From positions 1 to 6,596 of the forward strand of contig DASSHC010000381.1 of NCBI GenBank assembly GCA_035693105.1: DNA of 6,596 nt, written 5' to 3'. Below, in pieces: positions 1-6,233 of this stretch. The position numbers were made by a program, and so were the translations under genes. Source of the stretch: DASSHC01 sp035693105 (GTDB lineage: Bacteria > Chloroflexota > Chloroflexia > Thermomicrobiales > Thermomicrobiaceae). A model generated the notes under the pieces. That model ran no database searches. It was not told where the DNA came from and worked only from the letters and a program-made list of their open reading frames with translations. How positions within the stretch are numbered: position 1 is the first letter of the stretch; every line of letters starts with the position of its first letter.

Positions 1-42
1 GGCGCCCTGCTGGTGGCCGACGGCGGGCAGACCGTGACGTGA
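1..42 (+). CDS. 3' end of a rightward gene, possibly a short-chain dehydrogenase/reductase (partial)
   Basis: Frame 1 is open from the window edge to a TGA at 40-42 and gives 13 residues, GALLVADGGQTVT. Every third codon position before the stop is G or C, as in the clear genes of this window, so this looks like real coding sequence. A tail of the form G-x-x-L-x-x-DGG-x-T is the usual C-terminus of classical short-chain dehydrogenases (SDR family, NAD(P)-dependent oxidoreductases), which supports that family, but 13 residues are too few to be sure. The gene converges on the leftward gene ending at 207, with a palindromic element between them. Confidence 0.45.
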   Translation, partial: GALLVADGGQTVT

Positions 43-74
43 GGACGGGCCCTCACGCACGGCTCCGTTCGAAA

Positions 75-198
75 CCCCGGCCCGCACGGAGACTCTCCCA
101 ATGCTGGGAGAGGGGAGGACGTCGGGGGAAGTCAGCAGCCCTCCCGTAACCAACTCCCCTTCTCCCAAACTTGGGAGAAGGCTCCGTGCGGGCGGGGG
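75..198. repeat. Nested palindromic (cloverleaf-like) intergenic element
   Basis: An outer inverted repeat pairs 75-91 with 182-198 (16 of 17 positions; the only mismatch is 79/194). Inside it are three further hairpins: 93-100 with 105-112 (8 bp perfect, loop ATGC), 113-118 with 140-145 (6 bp), and 158-168 with 171-181 (11 bp perfect, two-base loop). The first and last hairpins abut the outer stem almost exactly, so one strand can fold as a four-way junction. CTCTCCC/GGGAGAG hairpins recall the REP- or MITE-like intergenic repeats of GC-rich bacteria. The element lies between two convergent genes, where it could also stop transcription from both sides, although no T-run follows either outer arm. 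Mobility is an inference; no transposase is nearby. Confidence 0.75.
158..181. terminator. Strong hairpin, candidate bidirectional transcription stop
   Basis: An 11-bp perfect stem (CCTTCTCCCAA with TTGGGAGAAGG) with a two-base spacer AC lies 25 bases past the stop codon of the leftward gene and downstream of the rightward gene ending at 42. Its position suits termination. It lacks a U-tract on either strand, so it is not a classical intrinsic terminator, and it may be only part of the surrounding repeat. Confidence 0.35.
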
Positions 199-206
199 GA
201 TGAGGG

Positions 207-590
207 CTACCCCGAGACCGGCGTCAGGGGGATGCTCTGGGCGGCGCGCTCGGAGCGGATGAAGAGGAGGGCGCGGAGCAGGGCCTCCGGAGCGTTGCGC
301 GAGACCACGTTGGCCAGCGAGCGGCCGTGCTCGTCGAAGACCGTCACCCCGAAGTCGTCCTGTTGCACGTCGAGCACCACCACTGGCGCCTCCGCGCGCA
401 GCAGGTGGAGCAGCCGCTCGACATCCGGCAGCACCAGTTCGTCCGCCGCTGGCGCGGGCGGGTCGCCCGCCAGGCGCGGCCCCTCCGCCCCGAGCAGCCA
501 GTCGCCCGGCCGGGCGGGCAGCTGGGAGACAAACGAGCGGCCCTGACGCCGGCACAGGCGTAGGTACGACTCCGCGAATGGCTCGGCCAT
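207..590 (-). CDS. Conserved-looking hypothetical protein, 127 aa
   Basis: I do not recognise this protein. It reads leftward from ATG at 590-588 to TAG at 209-207. Third codon positions are overwhelmingly G or C, and a purine-rich site (AGAGAGGG on the minus strand, about seven bases before ATG) supports the start. No signal peptide or membrane helix is visible. Residues 1-20 are basic, 40-50 form a Pro/Ala-rich linker, and 52-66 look helical. Residues 69-96 look like a beta hairpin (VVVLDVQQDDFGVTVFDEHG), followed by a helix at about 100-114. This suggests a small soluble alpha/beta protein. It is divergent from the Act operon, shares its upstream region, and converges on the gene ending at 42. 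A regulatory role is conceivable from position, but there is no helix-turn-helix I can defend. Confidence 0.75.
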   Translation of the reverse strand: MAEPFAESYLRLCRRQGRSFVSQLPARPGDWLLGAEGPRLAGDPPAPAADELVLPDVERLLHLLRAEAPVVVLDVQQDDFGVTVFDEHGRSLANVVSRNAPEALLRALLFIRSERAAQSIPLTPVSG

Positions 591-627
591 CGATTTGCCC
601 TCTCTCTTCCGCGTTTCGTGTGACAGT

Positions 628-640
628 GGGGAAATTCCCC
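628..640. promoter_or_regulatory. 13-bp palindrome, candidate operator
   Basis: GGGGAAATTCCCC is a perfect inverted repeat (GGGGAA / TTCCCC around a central A) in the divergent intergenic region, 38 bases upstream of the leftward start codon and 35 bases before the TTGACA box of the rightward promoter candidate. It is among the more AT-containing stretches of the region. The position suits a dimeric regulator acting on one or both genes. No regulator can be named. Confidence 0.35.
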
Positions 641-674
641 CCAGGCCCTGCCGGCTCAGTCGGGCCGGCCCCTC

Positions 675-703
675 TTGACAGCCTTTCGGCCTGCCGTCAT
701 GCT
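675..703 (+). promoter_or_regulatory. Candidate sigma70-type promoter of the Act operon
   Basis: A perfect -35 box TTGACA lies at 675-680. With a 17-base spacer, the matching -10 position (698-703) reads CATGCT, only three of six matches to TATAAT, so the -10 box is weak. Transcription would start near 710 and give a leader of roughly 118 bases before the ATG at 828. The leader contains small hairpins at 721-742 (6 bp, ACGGTC/GACCGT) and 756-768 (5 bp). The call rests on the perfect -35 box and the position. A weak -10 would fit activator dependence, but that is inference. Confidence 0.4.
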
Positions 704-756
704 ACCAGAGGGTTGTGAAGACGGTCACATGGGGACGACCGTACAGCCCTTTCGGC
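678..756 (+). repeat. Imperfect direct repeat ACAGCC(C)TTTCGGC, two copies
   Basis: ACAGCCTTTCGGC at 678-690 recurs as ACAGCCCTTTCGGC at 743-756, differing by one inserted C, with starts 65 bases apart. The first copy overlaps the last three bases of the TTGACA box and the second lies in the presumed leader. It may be a regulator-binding pair or coincidence in GC-rich DNA. Confidence 0.35.
721..742 (+). promoter_or_regulatory. Leader hairpin / inverted repeat
   Basis: ACGGTC at 721-726 pairs perfectly with GACCGT at 737-742 around a ten-base loop, within the presumed 5' untranslated leader of the operon and just downstream of the promoter candidate. It could act as an operator in DNA or as a weak RNA hairpin. 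No riboswitch family is recognisable. Confidence 0.3.
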
Positions 757-813
757 GCCCGCTGGGCGACGCGTCGAGCGCGAGCAATCCGCCGCGAGGT
801 CCAGCCGCAGTCC

Positions 814-822
814 AGGGGAGGA
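814..822 (+). promoter_or_regulatory. Shine-Dalgarno site fixing the start at 828
   Basis: AGGGGAGGA ends five bases before the ATG at 828. The same frame is open upstream as far as a TTG at 675 and has another ATG at 729, but neither has a comparable site. The upstream extension also reads as a Pro/Gly/Arg-rich, non-membrane sequence, so translation most likely begins at 828. Confidence 0.7.
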
Positions 823-827
823 TCGGG

Positions 828-1133
828 ATGATCCTATTACAGATCACGCACAATCCGATCACGGCCGAGCAGTGGTCGCAGATTACCACCGCCGCCGTCT
901 GGCTCTGGTCCTTCGTCGGCTGCATCATCATCATGGCTGGCAGCATCCTGGTCGGCTACGGCATCATCCCCTCGCTGACCTCCACCCATGACCTCCCCGC
1001 GCGCTTCTACAACTTCCGTGTCGTCTTCTTCGCGCTGGCCGGGGCGTTCTTGCTGCTGGCGATGTTCTCGCTGGTCGAGTTCCTGACCTACATGACGGTG
1101 TTGTACGACATCTTCAATCGCGTCTGGATCTAG
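828..1133 (+). CDS. Small two-helix membrane protein, first gene of the Act operon (101 aa)
   Basis: The start at 828 is chosen from the strong ribosome site at 814-822. The protein has a short polar N-terminus (about residues 1-18, ITHNPITAEQWSQI), a first membrane helix at about 20-46 (contains GCIIIMAGSILVGYGIIPSL), a polar loop with HDLPARFYNFR at about 54-64, and a second helix at about 65-90 (FFALAGAFLLLAMFSLVEFL). The tail is YDIFNRVWI. No cysteine pairs or heme motifs are present. I do not recognise a named family. Being first in the operon and 72 bases before the pentaheme cytochrome gene, it is probably an accessory or assembly subunit of the complex. Small membrane subunits such as ActG occur in some ACIII complexes, but I cannot claim homology. 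Confidence 0.8.
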   Translation: MILLQITHNPITAEQWSQITTAAVWLWSFVGCIIIMAGSILVGYGIIPSLTSTHDLPARFYNFRVVFFALAGAFLLLAMFSLVEFLTYMTVLYDIFNRVWI

Positions 1134-1197
1134 CGTCGTCACGTTGGCCCGGCGCGGGAGTCCGCGGGCGGGCACGGATCAAGCCAAGGAGTGGAGC

Positions 1198-1205
1198 GGG
1201 GAGGA
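1198..1205 (+). promoter_or_regulatory. Ribosome site adjoining the actA ATG; start not fully fixed
   Basis: GGGGAGGA runs directly into the ATG at 1206, closer than the usual 5-9 base spacing. A second purine run, AAGGAG at 1186-1191, lies 14 bases upstream, farther than usual, and overlaps an in-frame GTG at 1191. The ATG at 1206 gives MAKFVKP followed at once by the membrane helix, a natural N-terminus. The GTG would add only MERGG and has no site of its own, so 1206 is preferred. Confidence 0.5.
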
Positions 1206-1736
1206 ATGGCGAAATTCGTCAAACCGCTGGTGCTGTTGATCGTGGTGTTGCTGGTCCTTTCGGTGCCGGTAGTCGCCATCCTACTCCGAAGCTACATCCT
1301 GGCTCCCACCGCGCAAGCCAAGACGCCGCAGCCGATCGAGTTCCCGCACAACATTCACGTCCAGACGGTCGGTCTGCAGTGCACCTTCTGCCACCGCGAA
1401 GCCACCACCACCGCCAACGCCACCGTGCCGCCGCTCCAGCTTTGCATGCAGTGCCACTCGATCATCCCGACGCAGAACAAGCCGCAGTTGCAGAAGCTGG
1501 TCGCCGCCTACCAGAACGGTGATCCGGTGCTCTGGAACAAAGTGACCCAGCTCCCCGACCACGTGCACTTCGTGCATGCCATGCACATCGCCGCGGGCTT
1601 CGACTGTTCGACTTGCCACGGCGCGGTCTGGACCATGACCACGGACAAGCAGGTGCGCGACCTGCGGATGGGCGACTGCATCGTCTGTCACCGTGAGAAC
1701 AACGCACGCACCGACTGCGCGGTGTGCCACTACTAA
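1206..1736 (+). CDS. actA: Membrane-anchored pentaheme cytochrome c, ActA-like subunit of alternative complex III (176 aa)
   Basis: Five CxxCH heme-attachment motifs are visible: C59-C62-H63, C80-C83-H84, C134-C137-H138, C158-C161-H162 and C171-C174-H175. The last ends one residue from the C-terminus. Extra histidines in FPHNIH (48, 51) and in HVHFVHAMH (119, 121, 124, 127) are good candidates for distal ligands of bis-His hemes. A single hydrophobic helix at residues 4-28 is an export signal and probably an uncleaved anchor; an AQA-K sequence at about 36-39 could alternatively be cleaved. The bulk faces outside the cytoplasm. Five hemes plus an N-terminal anchor is the ActA pattern, whereas the related QrcA usually has six hemes. 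In the complex it takes electrons from the iron-sulfur subunit and passes them to an external cytochrome. Its stop is 14 bases before the next start, indicating one transcript. Confidence 0.9.
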   Translation: MAKFVKPLVLLIVVLLVLSVPVVAILLRSYILAPTAQAKTPQPIEFPHNIHVQTVGLQCTFCHREATTTANATVPPLQLCMQCHSIIPTQNKPQLQKLVAAYQNGDPVLWNKVTQLPDHVHFVHAMHIAAGFDCSTCHGAVWTMTTDKQVRDLRMGDCIVCHRENNARTDCAVCHY

Positions 1737-1750
1737 TGGGGAAGGGTGCG

Positions 1751-4003
1751 ATGCATCGGCGGGACTTTCTCAAACTCGCGGCGGGCTCGGGGGCCGGATC
1801 GGTCCTCTTCATCGGCTGCAACGCCACCAAGTACGCCTCCACCTGGGGTGACGGCGATCCGAAGCACGAGTTCCAGATCGAGAGCCCGGTTCTCGTCCCG
1901 AACGATCTCCAGTACCACCGCGACACCTGGTACGCCACCGCCTACCCCGGCGTCGGCGGCGGCTCCGGCCTGGTCGTGCGCGTCTTCGAGGGGCGCGCCA
2001 AGAAGGTCGAGGGCAACCCGATCTACCCGCTCAATATGGGGCGCTCGCTGGCCGTCGAGCAGGCGCTGTTGCAGGAACTCTATCATCCCGACCGGCTACA
2101 GACGGCTCAGGAGCTGACCACCGGCGCGGCGCGCGGCAGCGGCAAGTTCGTGCCGATCAAGGACTGGGACGCGGCGCTGGCCAAGTTCAACGGCATGCTC
2201 AATAGCGCCAAGGGGAAACCGAACTTCCTGCTGACCGGCCCGGTCTCGGGCACCACGCTGGCGATCATCAACGAGTTCACCGGCGCGACCGGCGCCAAGC
2301 ACCTGATGCTCGATCGCGATGAGAACGTGGTGCTGCGCGAGGCGATGCGCCGCGTCTTCGGCGTCGGCTCGCTGCCGACGCTCGACCTGGCCCACGCCAA
2401 TACCCTGGTCAGCTTCGGCGCCGAGCTGCTGGGCGACTGGATCTCGCCGGTGCAGTTCCAGATGGGCTATGGTGAGTTCCGCCACGGGCGGGGAGACACG
2501 CGCGGCACCTTCTGGTACGTCGGCCCGCAGATGACGGCCACGGCGGCCTCGGCCGACCACTGGCTGCCGGTGCGGCCCGGTACCGAGGGCTACGTGGCGC
2601 TGGCCGTGGCCAACGCGCTCGGCGGCAGCGCGGCGGCGGCCTTCCCCGGCGCGTCGCTCGATCAGTTCGCCCCCGAGACGGTCGCGGCCAAGGTCGCCGC
2701 CGCCGGGATGAACGCCAACGACGTCGCCAACCGCATCCGCGCGCTGGCCAACGACTTCAAGAACGGCCCGAGCATCTCGATCGGCGGCGGCTCGGCCGCG
2801 GCGCAGACCAACGGGCTCTTCAACGTGGCCGCGGCTTTCGCGCTCAATCTCGCGGGCGGCAACGTCGGCAAGCCGGGCGGGATCGTCCTCAACCCCGGCT
2901 CGCCCAACGCCGACCTGCTGCCGACCCAGCCGGCGGCCACGCCCTACCGCGACGTGCAGGGGCTGGCGAACACGCTGCGCGGCGCCGGAGTGGTGATGGT
3001 CTTCGACACCAACCCGGTCTTCAGCGTGCCGGCCAACCCGTCGCTCGGCGAGGTGCTCCTCGGCAGCGGCGCCCAGATCGTCAGCTTCTCGTCCTACGTG
3101 GACGAGACATCGCTGATCGCCGACCTGATCCTGCCCAACCACACCACGCTGGAGAGCTGGGGAGCCTTTATCCCCGATCCCGGCCCCGGCTATCCGGTGG
3201 TCGCGCTGCAGCAGCCGGTCGTCGAGCCCTTCTACGCGACGCGCCAGTTCACCGACATCCTGCTCGACTCGGTCAAGGCGCTCGGCGGGCAGCCGAAATG
3301 GGCGACGACGCAGGATGCCGTGACGGCGGCGATCACCTCGTTGCGCGGCAAGGGGGGGAACATCTCCGCGTCGACCGATATCGACTACTTCCTCGATGCG
3401 CAATCGCAAGGCGGCTGGTGGGATACCGGCTCGCGCGTGTCGAGCACGCCGGCGGCGCCGAGCAATTTCCCCGCGCCCACGGACCCTGGCTTCGCCGGAG
3501 ATCCGGGTCAGTATCCCTACTACCTGGTGCCCTACCCGCATTTCGCGCTGGGCTACGGCGAGCGCTCGGTCTTGCCCTGGCTGCAGGCATTGCCGGAGCC
3601 GATGTCGACCGCGGTTTGGACCACCTGGGTCGAGCTGAATCACCACACGGCGGACAAGATCGGCGTCGGCATCGGCGATGTCGTCAAGCTGATCACGCCG
3701 AGCGGGACGCTGGAAGCGCCGGTCTACGTCAACCCAGCCGCCGCGCCGGACGTGGCGCTGATCCCCTTCGGCAACGGGCACACGGCGGGCACGCGCTACG
3801 ACGAGGGGCGCGGCGTCAACCCCTTCGGGGTGCTGGCGAACCAGACGGAGGCGACGACCGGGGCGCTGGCCTGGGGCGCGACCCGGGTCAAGATCGTCAA
3901 GGCGAACAAGAAGGTGCGCCTGCCGCTCTTCCAGGGCTCGATCCAGCCCTATCAGGAAGAGGGCTTCCCGATCGTTCAGACGATGCTGCCCAAGACGACG
4001 TAG
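1751..4003 (+). CDS. actB1: Molybdopterin-oxidoreductase-like subunit without Mo/FeS ligands, ActB1-like (750 aa)
   Basis: The N-terminus MHRRDFLKLAAGSGAG is a Tat signal (twin Arg 3-4, then FLK), and VLFIGC at 18-23 resembles a lipobox, so a lipid-anchored extracytoplasmic protein is likely. Cys23 is the only cysteine in all 750 residues. The family landmarks GRAKKVEGNP (81-90), the P-x-N-x-G that follows (93-97) and LYHPDRL (110-116) are present, and the C-terminus has a dinucleotide-binding-like domain (IPFGNGHTAGTRY, then GRGVNP). The cysteines that normally hold the N-terminal [4Fe-4S] cluster are absent, and there is no Cys or selenocysteine to bind molybdenum. This is expected for ActB1 and QrcB, which are structural relics of the DMSO-reductase family. 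The start at 1751 follows a GGGAAGG site and puts the Tat motif at the very N-terminus. An ATG at 1736, overlapping the actA stop as TAATG, would add only five residues. Together with the next gene it matches a fused ActB in length (750 + 247 residues). Confidence 0.88.
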   Translation: MHRRDFLKLAAGSGAGSVLFIGCNATKYASTWGDGDPKHEFQIESPVLVPNDLQYHRDTWYATAYPGVGGGSGLVVRVFEGRAKKVEGNPIYPLNMGRSLAVEQALLQELYHPDRLQTAQELTTGAARGSGKFVPIKDWDAALAKFNGMLNSAKGKPNFLLTGPVSGTTLAIINEFTGATGAKHLMLDRDENVVLREAMRRVFGVGSLPTLDLAHANTLVSFGAELLGDWISPVQFQMGYGEFRHGRGDTRGTFWYVGPQMTATAASADHWLPVRPGTEGYVALAVANALGGSAAAAFPGASLDQFAPETVAAKVAAAGMNANDVANRIRALANDFKNGPSISIGGGSAAAQTNGLFNVAAAFALNLAGGNVGKPGGIVLNPGSPNADLLPTQPAATPYRDVQGLANTLRGAGVVMVFDTNPVFSVPANPSLGEVLLGSGAQIVSFSSYVDETSLIADLILPNHTTLESWGAFIPDPGPGYPVVALQQPVVEPFYATRQFTDILLDSVKALGGQPKWATTQDAVTAAITSLRGKGGNISASTDIDYFLDAQSQGGWWDTGSRVSSTPAAPSNFPAPTDPGFAGDPGQYPYYLVPYPHFALGYGERSVLPWLQALPEPMSTAVWTTWVELNHHTADKIGVGIGDVVKLITPSGTLEAPVYVNPAAAPDVALIPFGNGHTAGTRYDEGRGVNPFGVLANQTEATTGALAWGATRVKIVKANKKVRLPLFQGSIQPYQEEGFPIVQTMLPKTT

Positions 4004-4039
4004 CGACCGCACGAGCGCGCAGGGGCGAGAGGAGGCACG

Positions 4040-4783
4040 ATGGCGAACGAAGCACGCTGGGGGATGGTCATCGATCTCGATCGGTGTACCGGCTGCCAGG
4101 CCTGTGTCGTCGCCTGCCAGGCGGAGAACAACATCCCGATCAACACCGAGGAGAACTTCCACCAGCGGCGGGCGATCGAGTGGATCCGGGTCGAGCGCTA
4201 CTGGGCCGGCGAGTTCCCCGACGTCAAGGCGTACTTCATCCCGGTCCCCTGCATGCAGTGCGAGGACGCGCCCTGCGAGCCGGTCTGCCCGGTCTACGCC
4301 ACCATGCACACCTCCGACGGCATCAACATGCAGGTCTACAACCGCTGCATCGGCACCCGCTACTGCTCGGTCAACTGCCACTGGCACGTGCGCTTCTTCA
4401 ACTTCTGGGAGCCGAAGTGGCCTGAGAGCTACCAGCAGTACCTCAACAATATGGTGACGGTGCGCAGCCGCGGCGTGATGGAGAAGTGCACCTTCTGCGT
4501 GCAGCGTGTCAACCACGCGCGCCAGGTGTCGGAGCTTGAGGGCGGGACGGTGAGCAACGCCAACTTCACCACCGCCTGCGCCCAGGCCTGCCCGACCAAG
4601 GCGATCGTCTTCGGCGATGCCGCCAACCCGGACAGCGAAGTCGCGCAGATGATCAAGTCGACCGACCGCGGCTACCGGCTGCTGGAGGATCTGGGGACCA
4701 ACCCGGCGGTCTACTATCTCAAGAAGATCGTGATGGACGAGCGCTTCGTCACCCACTCCGAGCACGCGCCGGCCGGCGCCTAG
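4040..4783 (+). CDS. actB2: Four-cluster iron-sulfur subunit, ActB2-like (247 aa)
   Basis: The protein belongs to the PsrB/DmsB/QrcC ferredoxin-like family and forms the electron wire of the complex. Cysteines fall in four groups: 16, 19, 22, 26 (CTGCQACVVAC); 71, 74, 79, 83 (CMQCEDAPCEPVC); 103, 109, 113 (CIGTRYCSVNC); and 150, 153, 180, 184. In the third group Thr106 replaces the expected second cysteine, leaving 15 ligands. That predicts three [4Fe-4S] clusters and one [3Fe-4S] cluster, the set described for ACIII. The third motif is followed by HWHVRFFN where relatives usually have PY-x-x-R-x-F-N, so His114 stands in for the usual proline. No signal peptide is present, so it probably folds in the cytoplasm and is exported with the Tat-tagged ActB1 partner. 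GAGGAGG at 4029-4035, four bases before ATG, fixes the start. It lies 36 bases after actB1. Confidence 0.9.
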   Translation: MANEARWGMVIDLDRCTGCQACVVACQAENNIPINTEENFHQRRAIEWIRVERYWAGEFPDVKAYFIPVPCMQCEDAPCEPVCPVYATMHTSDGINMQVYNRCIGTRYCSVNCHWHVRFFNFWEPKWPESYQQYLNNMVTVRSRGVMEKCTFCVQRVNHARQVSELEGGTVSNANFTTACAQACPTKAIVFGDAANPDSEVAQMIKSTDRGYRLLEDLGTNPAVYYLKKIVMDERFVTHSEHAPAGA

Positions 4784-4804
4784 CGAGCCGCAGGAGAGAG
4801 GTCT

Positions 4805-6202
4805 ATGGCAGCAGAGAGCCACACCAATCCCGAGACGACCGTGATGCCCCGCGTCTGGGATCTCACCCAGCCGCAGATCGTGCGTGACGGTCTGTCGTAC
4901 CTCCGCGGCGTCAGTGGGGCCTTTCGCATCTGGCTGCTGATCAGCGTCGTGCTGGGGCTGGTCGGCGTGGTGGCCCTGATCATCGGGCCGGTGCTCTCGG
5001 GCTGGGGCGACCGGCAGCCGTGGACCTATGTGGCGGTCGCCTTCTTCTACCTGATGGCCACTGTCGCCTCGGCGCCGATCGTGGTGGTCTCCACCCGGCT
5101 GACGCGCGGCCACTGGCGCCGCCCGATGGCCCGCGTGTCGGAGATGTGGGCCGCCGCCATGATCGTGCCCTTCATCCTCTTCATCCTCCTGCTGCCGCTC
5201 CTGTCGGGCACCGGCAACCGCCCGTCGATCTGGTTCGGCTGGTGGGCCTCACCCTGGTTGTGGGACTTCGTGCTGATGCTCGGGCTCGTGATCGCCGGCT
5301 ACGGCTGGCTCTACATTAGCTCGATCCCGGATTTCGCCGTCGCCCGCGACATGCTGGAGCAGGACCGGGGCGGCCGCTGGACGCGCCTGGCGCGCGGCTT
5401 CTACGGCACCGAGCGCAACTGGCTCATCTTCGAGAAGTCGGTCATCGTCCTGGGCGTCTTCTACTCGCTCCTCTACATCATCACGATGACGGTGCTGGCG
5501 GCCGACTTCATTATGAGCCTGGTGCCGAGCTACCACAGCGCGATCTTCCCCGCCTGGCTGACCATCAGCGGCTTCGAGGGCGGCATCGCCACGGTGATCG
5601 TCACCGCCACCATCTTGCGCAAGTGGGGCGGGGCCGACGAGTACCTGGAGCGCGAGCAGTTCTTCGCACTCGGCAAGCTGCAGCTCGCCTTCGGGCTGCT
5701 GTATTTCTACTTTACCTGGACCGACTTCATCATTCTCTGGTACGGCCGCATGCCGTGGGAGATCAACCTGCTGCATCTCCTCTACTTCAACCGCTACGGC
5801 TGGCTGTTCGCCACGGCGGTCGGGCTGAACTTCCTCTGGCCGCTCTTCCTGCTGATCTGGACCAACGTGCGCCGCAGCATCAACGGCCCCTTCTACGCGG
5901 CCTGCGGCGTCTTGGTCGGCACGCTCTTCGACCGTATCCGCTACCTGTCGTCCTCCTTCTCGACCGGGAACGTCGACTTCCCGGTGCGCGAGTTGACGAA
6001 CATTCCACCGACCTACTACCCCGACATCTGGGGCGTCCTGGTGCTGATCGGCATGATCTTCGCCGCGATCGCGGTCGTCATGCTCGCCTTCCGGGTGGTG
6101 CCCTACCCCTCGATCTGGGAGGTCACCGCGGGACTCTGGCTGCGCGCCAAGGTGCGCATCCACCACGTCGAGATGATGATCATCGGGAAACCGGACTACT
6201 AG
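4805..6202 (+). CDS. actF: NrfD/PsrC-family ten-helix membrane subunit, ActF-like (465 aa)
   Basis: After a soluble N-terminus of about 40 residues there are ten likely membrane helices, at about 42-63, 74-97, 113-134, 152-174, 209-233, 248-270, 286-312, 330-353, 362-380 and 407-430, then a cytoplasmic-type tail rich in His and Lys. ActF-like stretches are ADFIMSLVPSYHSAIFP (about 233-249) and the GKLQLAFGLLYFYF / WYGRMPWE region (about 290-319). These resemble the quinone-binding subunit 2 signatures recalled for ActF, so ActF is preferred over ActC, though no search was run. The segment W73 to E113 aligns without gaps with W64 to E104 of the next protein, showing the two are paralogues, but His79 of the other is Ala88 here. 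AGGAG at 4792-4796, eight bases before ATG, supports the start. The gap to actB2 is 21 bases. It likely contributes to proton handling or to holding the complex in the membrane. Confidence 0.85.
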   Translation: MAAESHTNPETTVMPRVWDLTQPQIVRDGLSYLRGVSGAFRIWLLISVVLGLVGVVALIIGPVLSGWGDRQPWTYVAVAFFYLMATVASAPIVVVSTRLTRGHWRRPMARVSEMWAAAMIVPFILFILLLPLLSGTGNRPSIWFGWWASPWLWDFVLMLGLVIAGYGWLYISSIPDFAVARDMLEQDRGGRWTRLARGFYGTERNWLIFEKSVIVLGVFYSLLYIITMTVLAADFIMSLVPSYHSAIFPAWLTISGFEGGIATVIVTATILRKWGGADEYLEREQFFALGKLQLAFGLLYFYFTWTDFIILWYGRMPWEINLLHLLYFNRYGWLFATAVGLNFLWPLFLLIWTNVRRSINGPFYAACGVLVGTLFDRIRYLSSSFSTGNVDFPVRELTNIPPTYYPDIWGVLVLIGMIFAAIAVVMLAFRVVPYPSIWEVTAGLWLRAKVRIHHVEMMIIGKPDY

Positions 6203-6233
6203 AGGGCCACCGCGGGGAGCGGGGAGGAAGCGC

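Noticed and set aside
675..827. N-terminal extension of the first operon gene from TTG 675 or ATG 729
   Set aside because: The TTG is the -35 box candidate, neither start has a good ribosome site, and the extension is low-complexity and unlike a membrane protein N-terminus. ATG 828 has an excellent site.
4364..4381. C-x3-C-H pattern (C109, C113, H114) in ActB2 as a non-standard heme site
   Set aside because: The cysteines fit exactly the third iron-sulfur cluster motif of the family (CIGTRYC-x3-C), and there is no sign of heme attachment in this subunit.
3298..4425. Rightward open frame of 375 codons overlapping the end of actB1 and the start of actB2
   Set aside because: It is an Arg/Gly-rich frame-shifted shadow. 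Both underlying genes show uninterrupted family motifs in their own frames, so there is no sign of a fusion or frameshift.
2096..5113. Open frame of 1005 codons on the minus strand across actB1, actB2 and the start of actF
   Set aside because: Its translation is dominated by Arg, Asp, Gly, His and Val without any domain, and it lies antisense to three clear genes. Long antisense frames are common in GC-rich genes with few A/T third bases.
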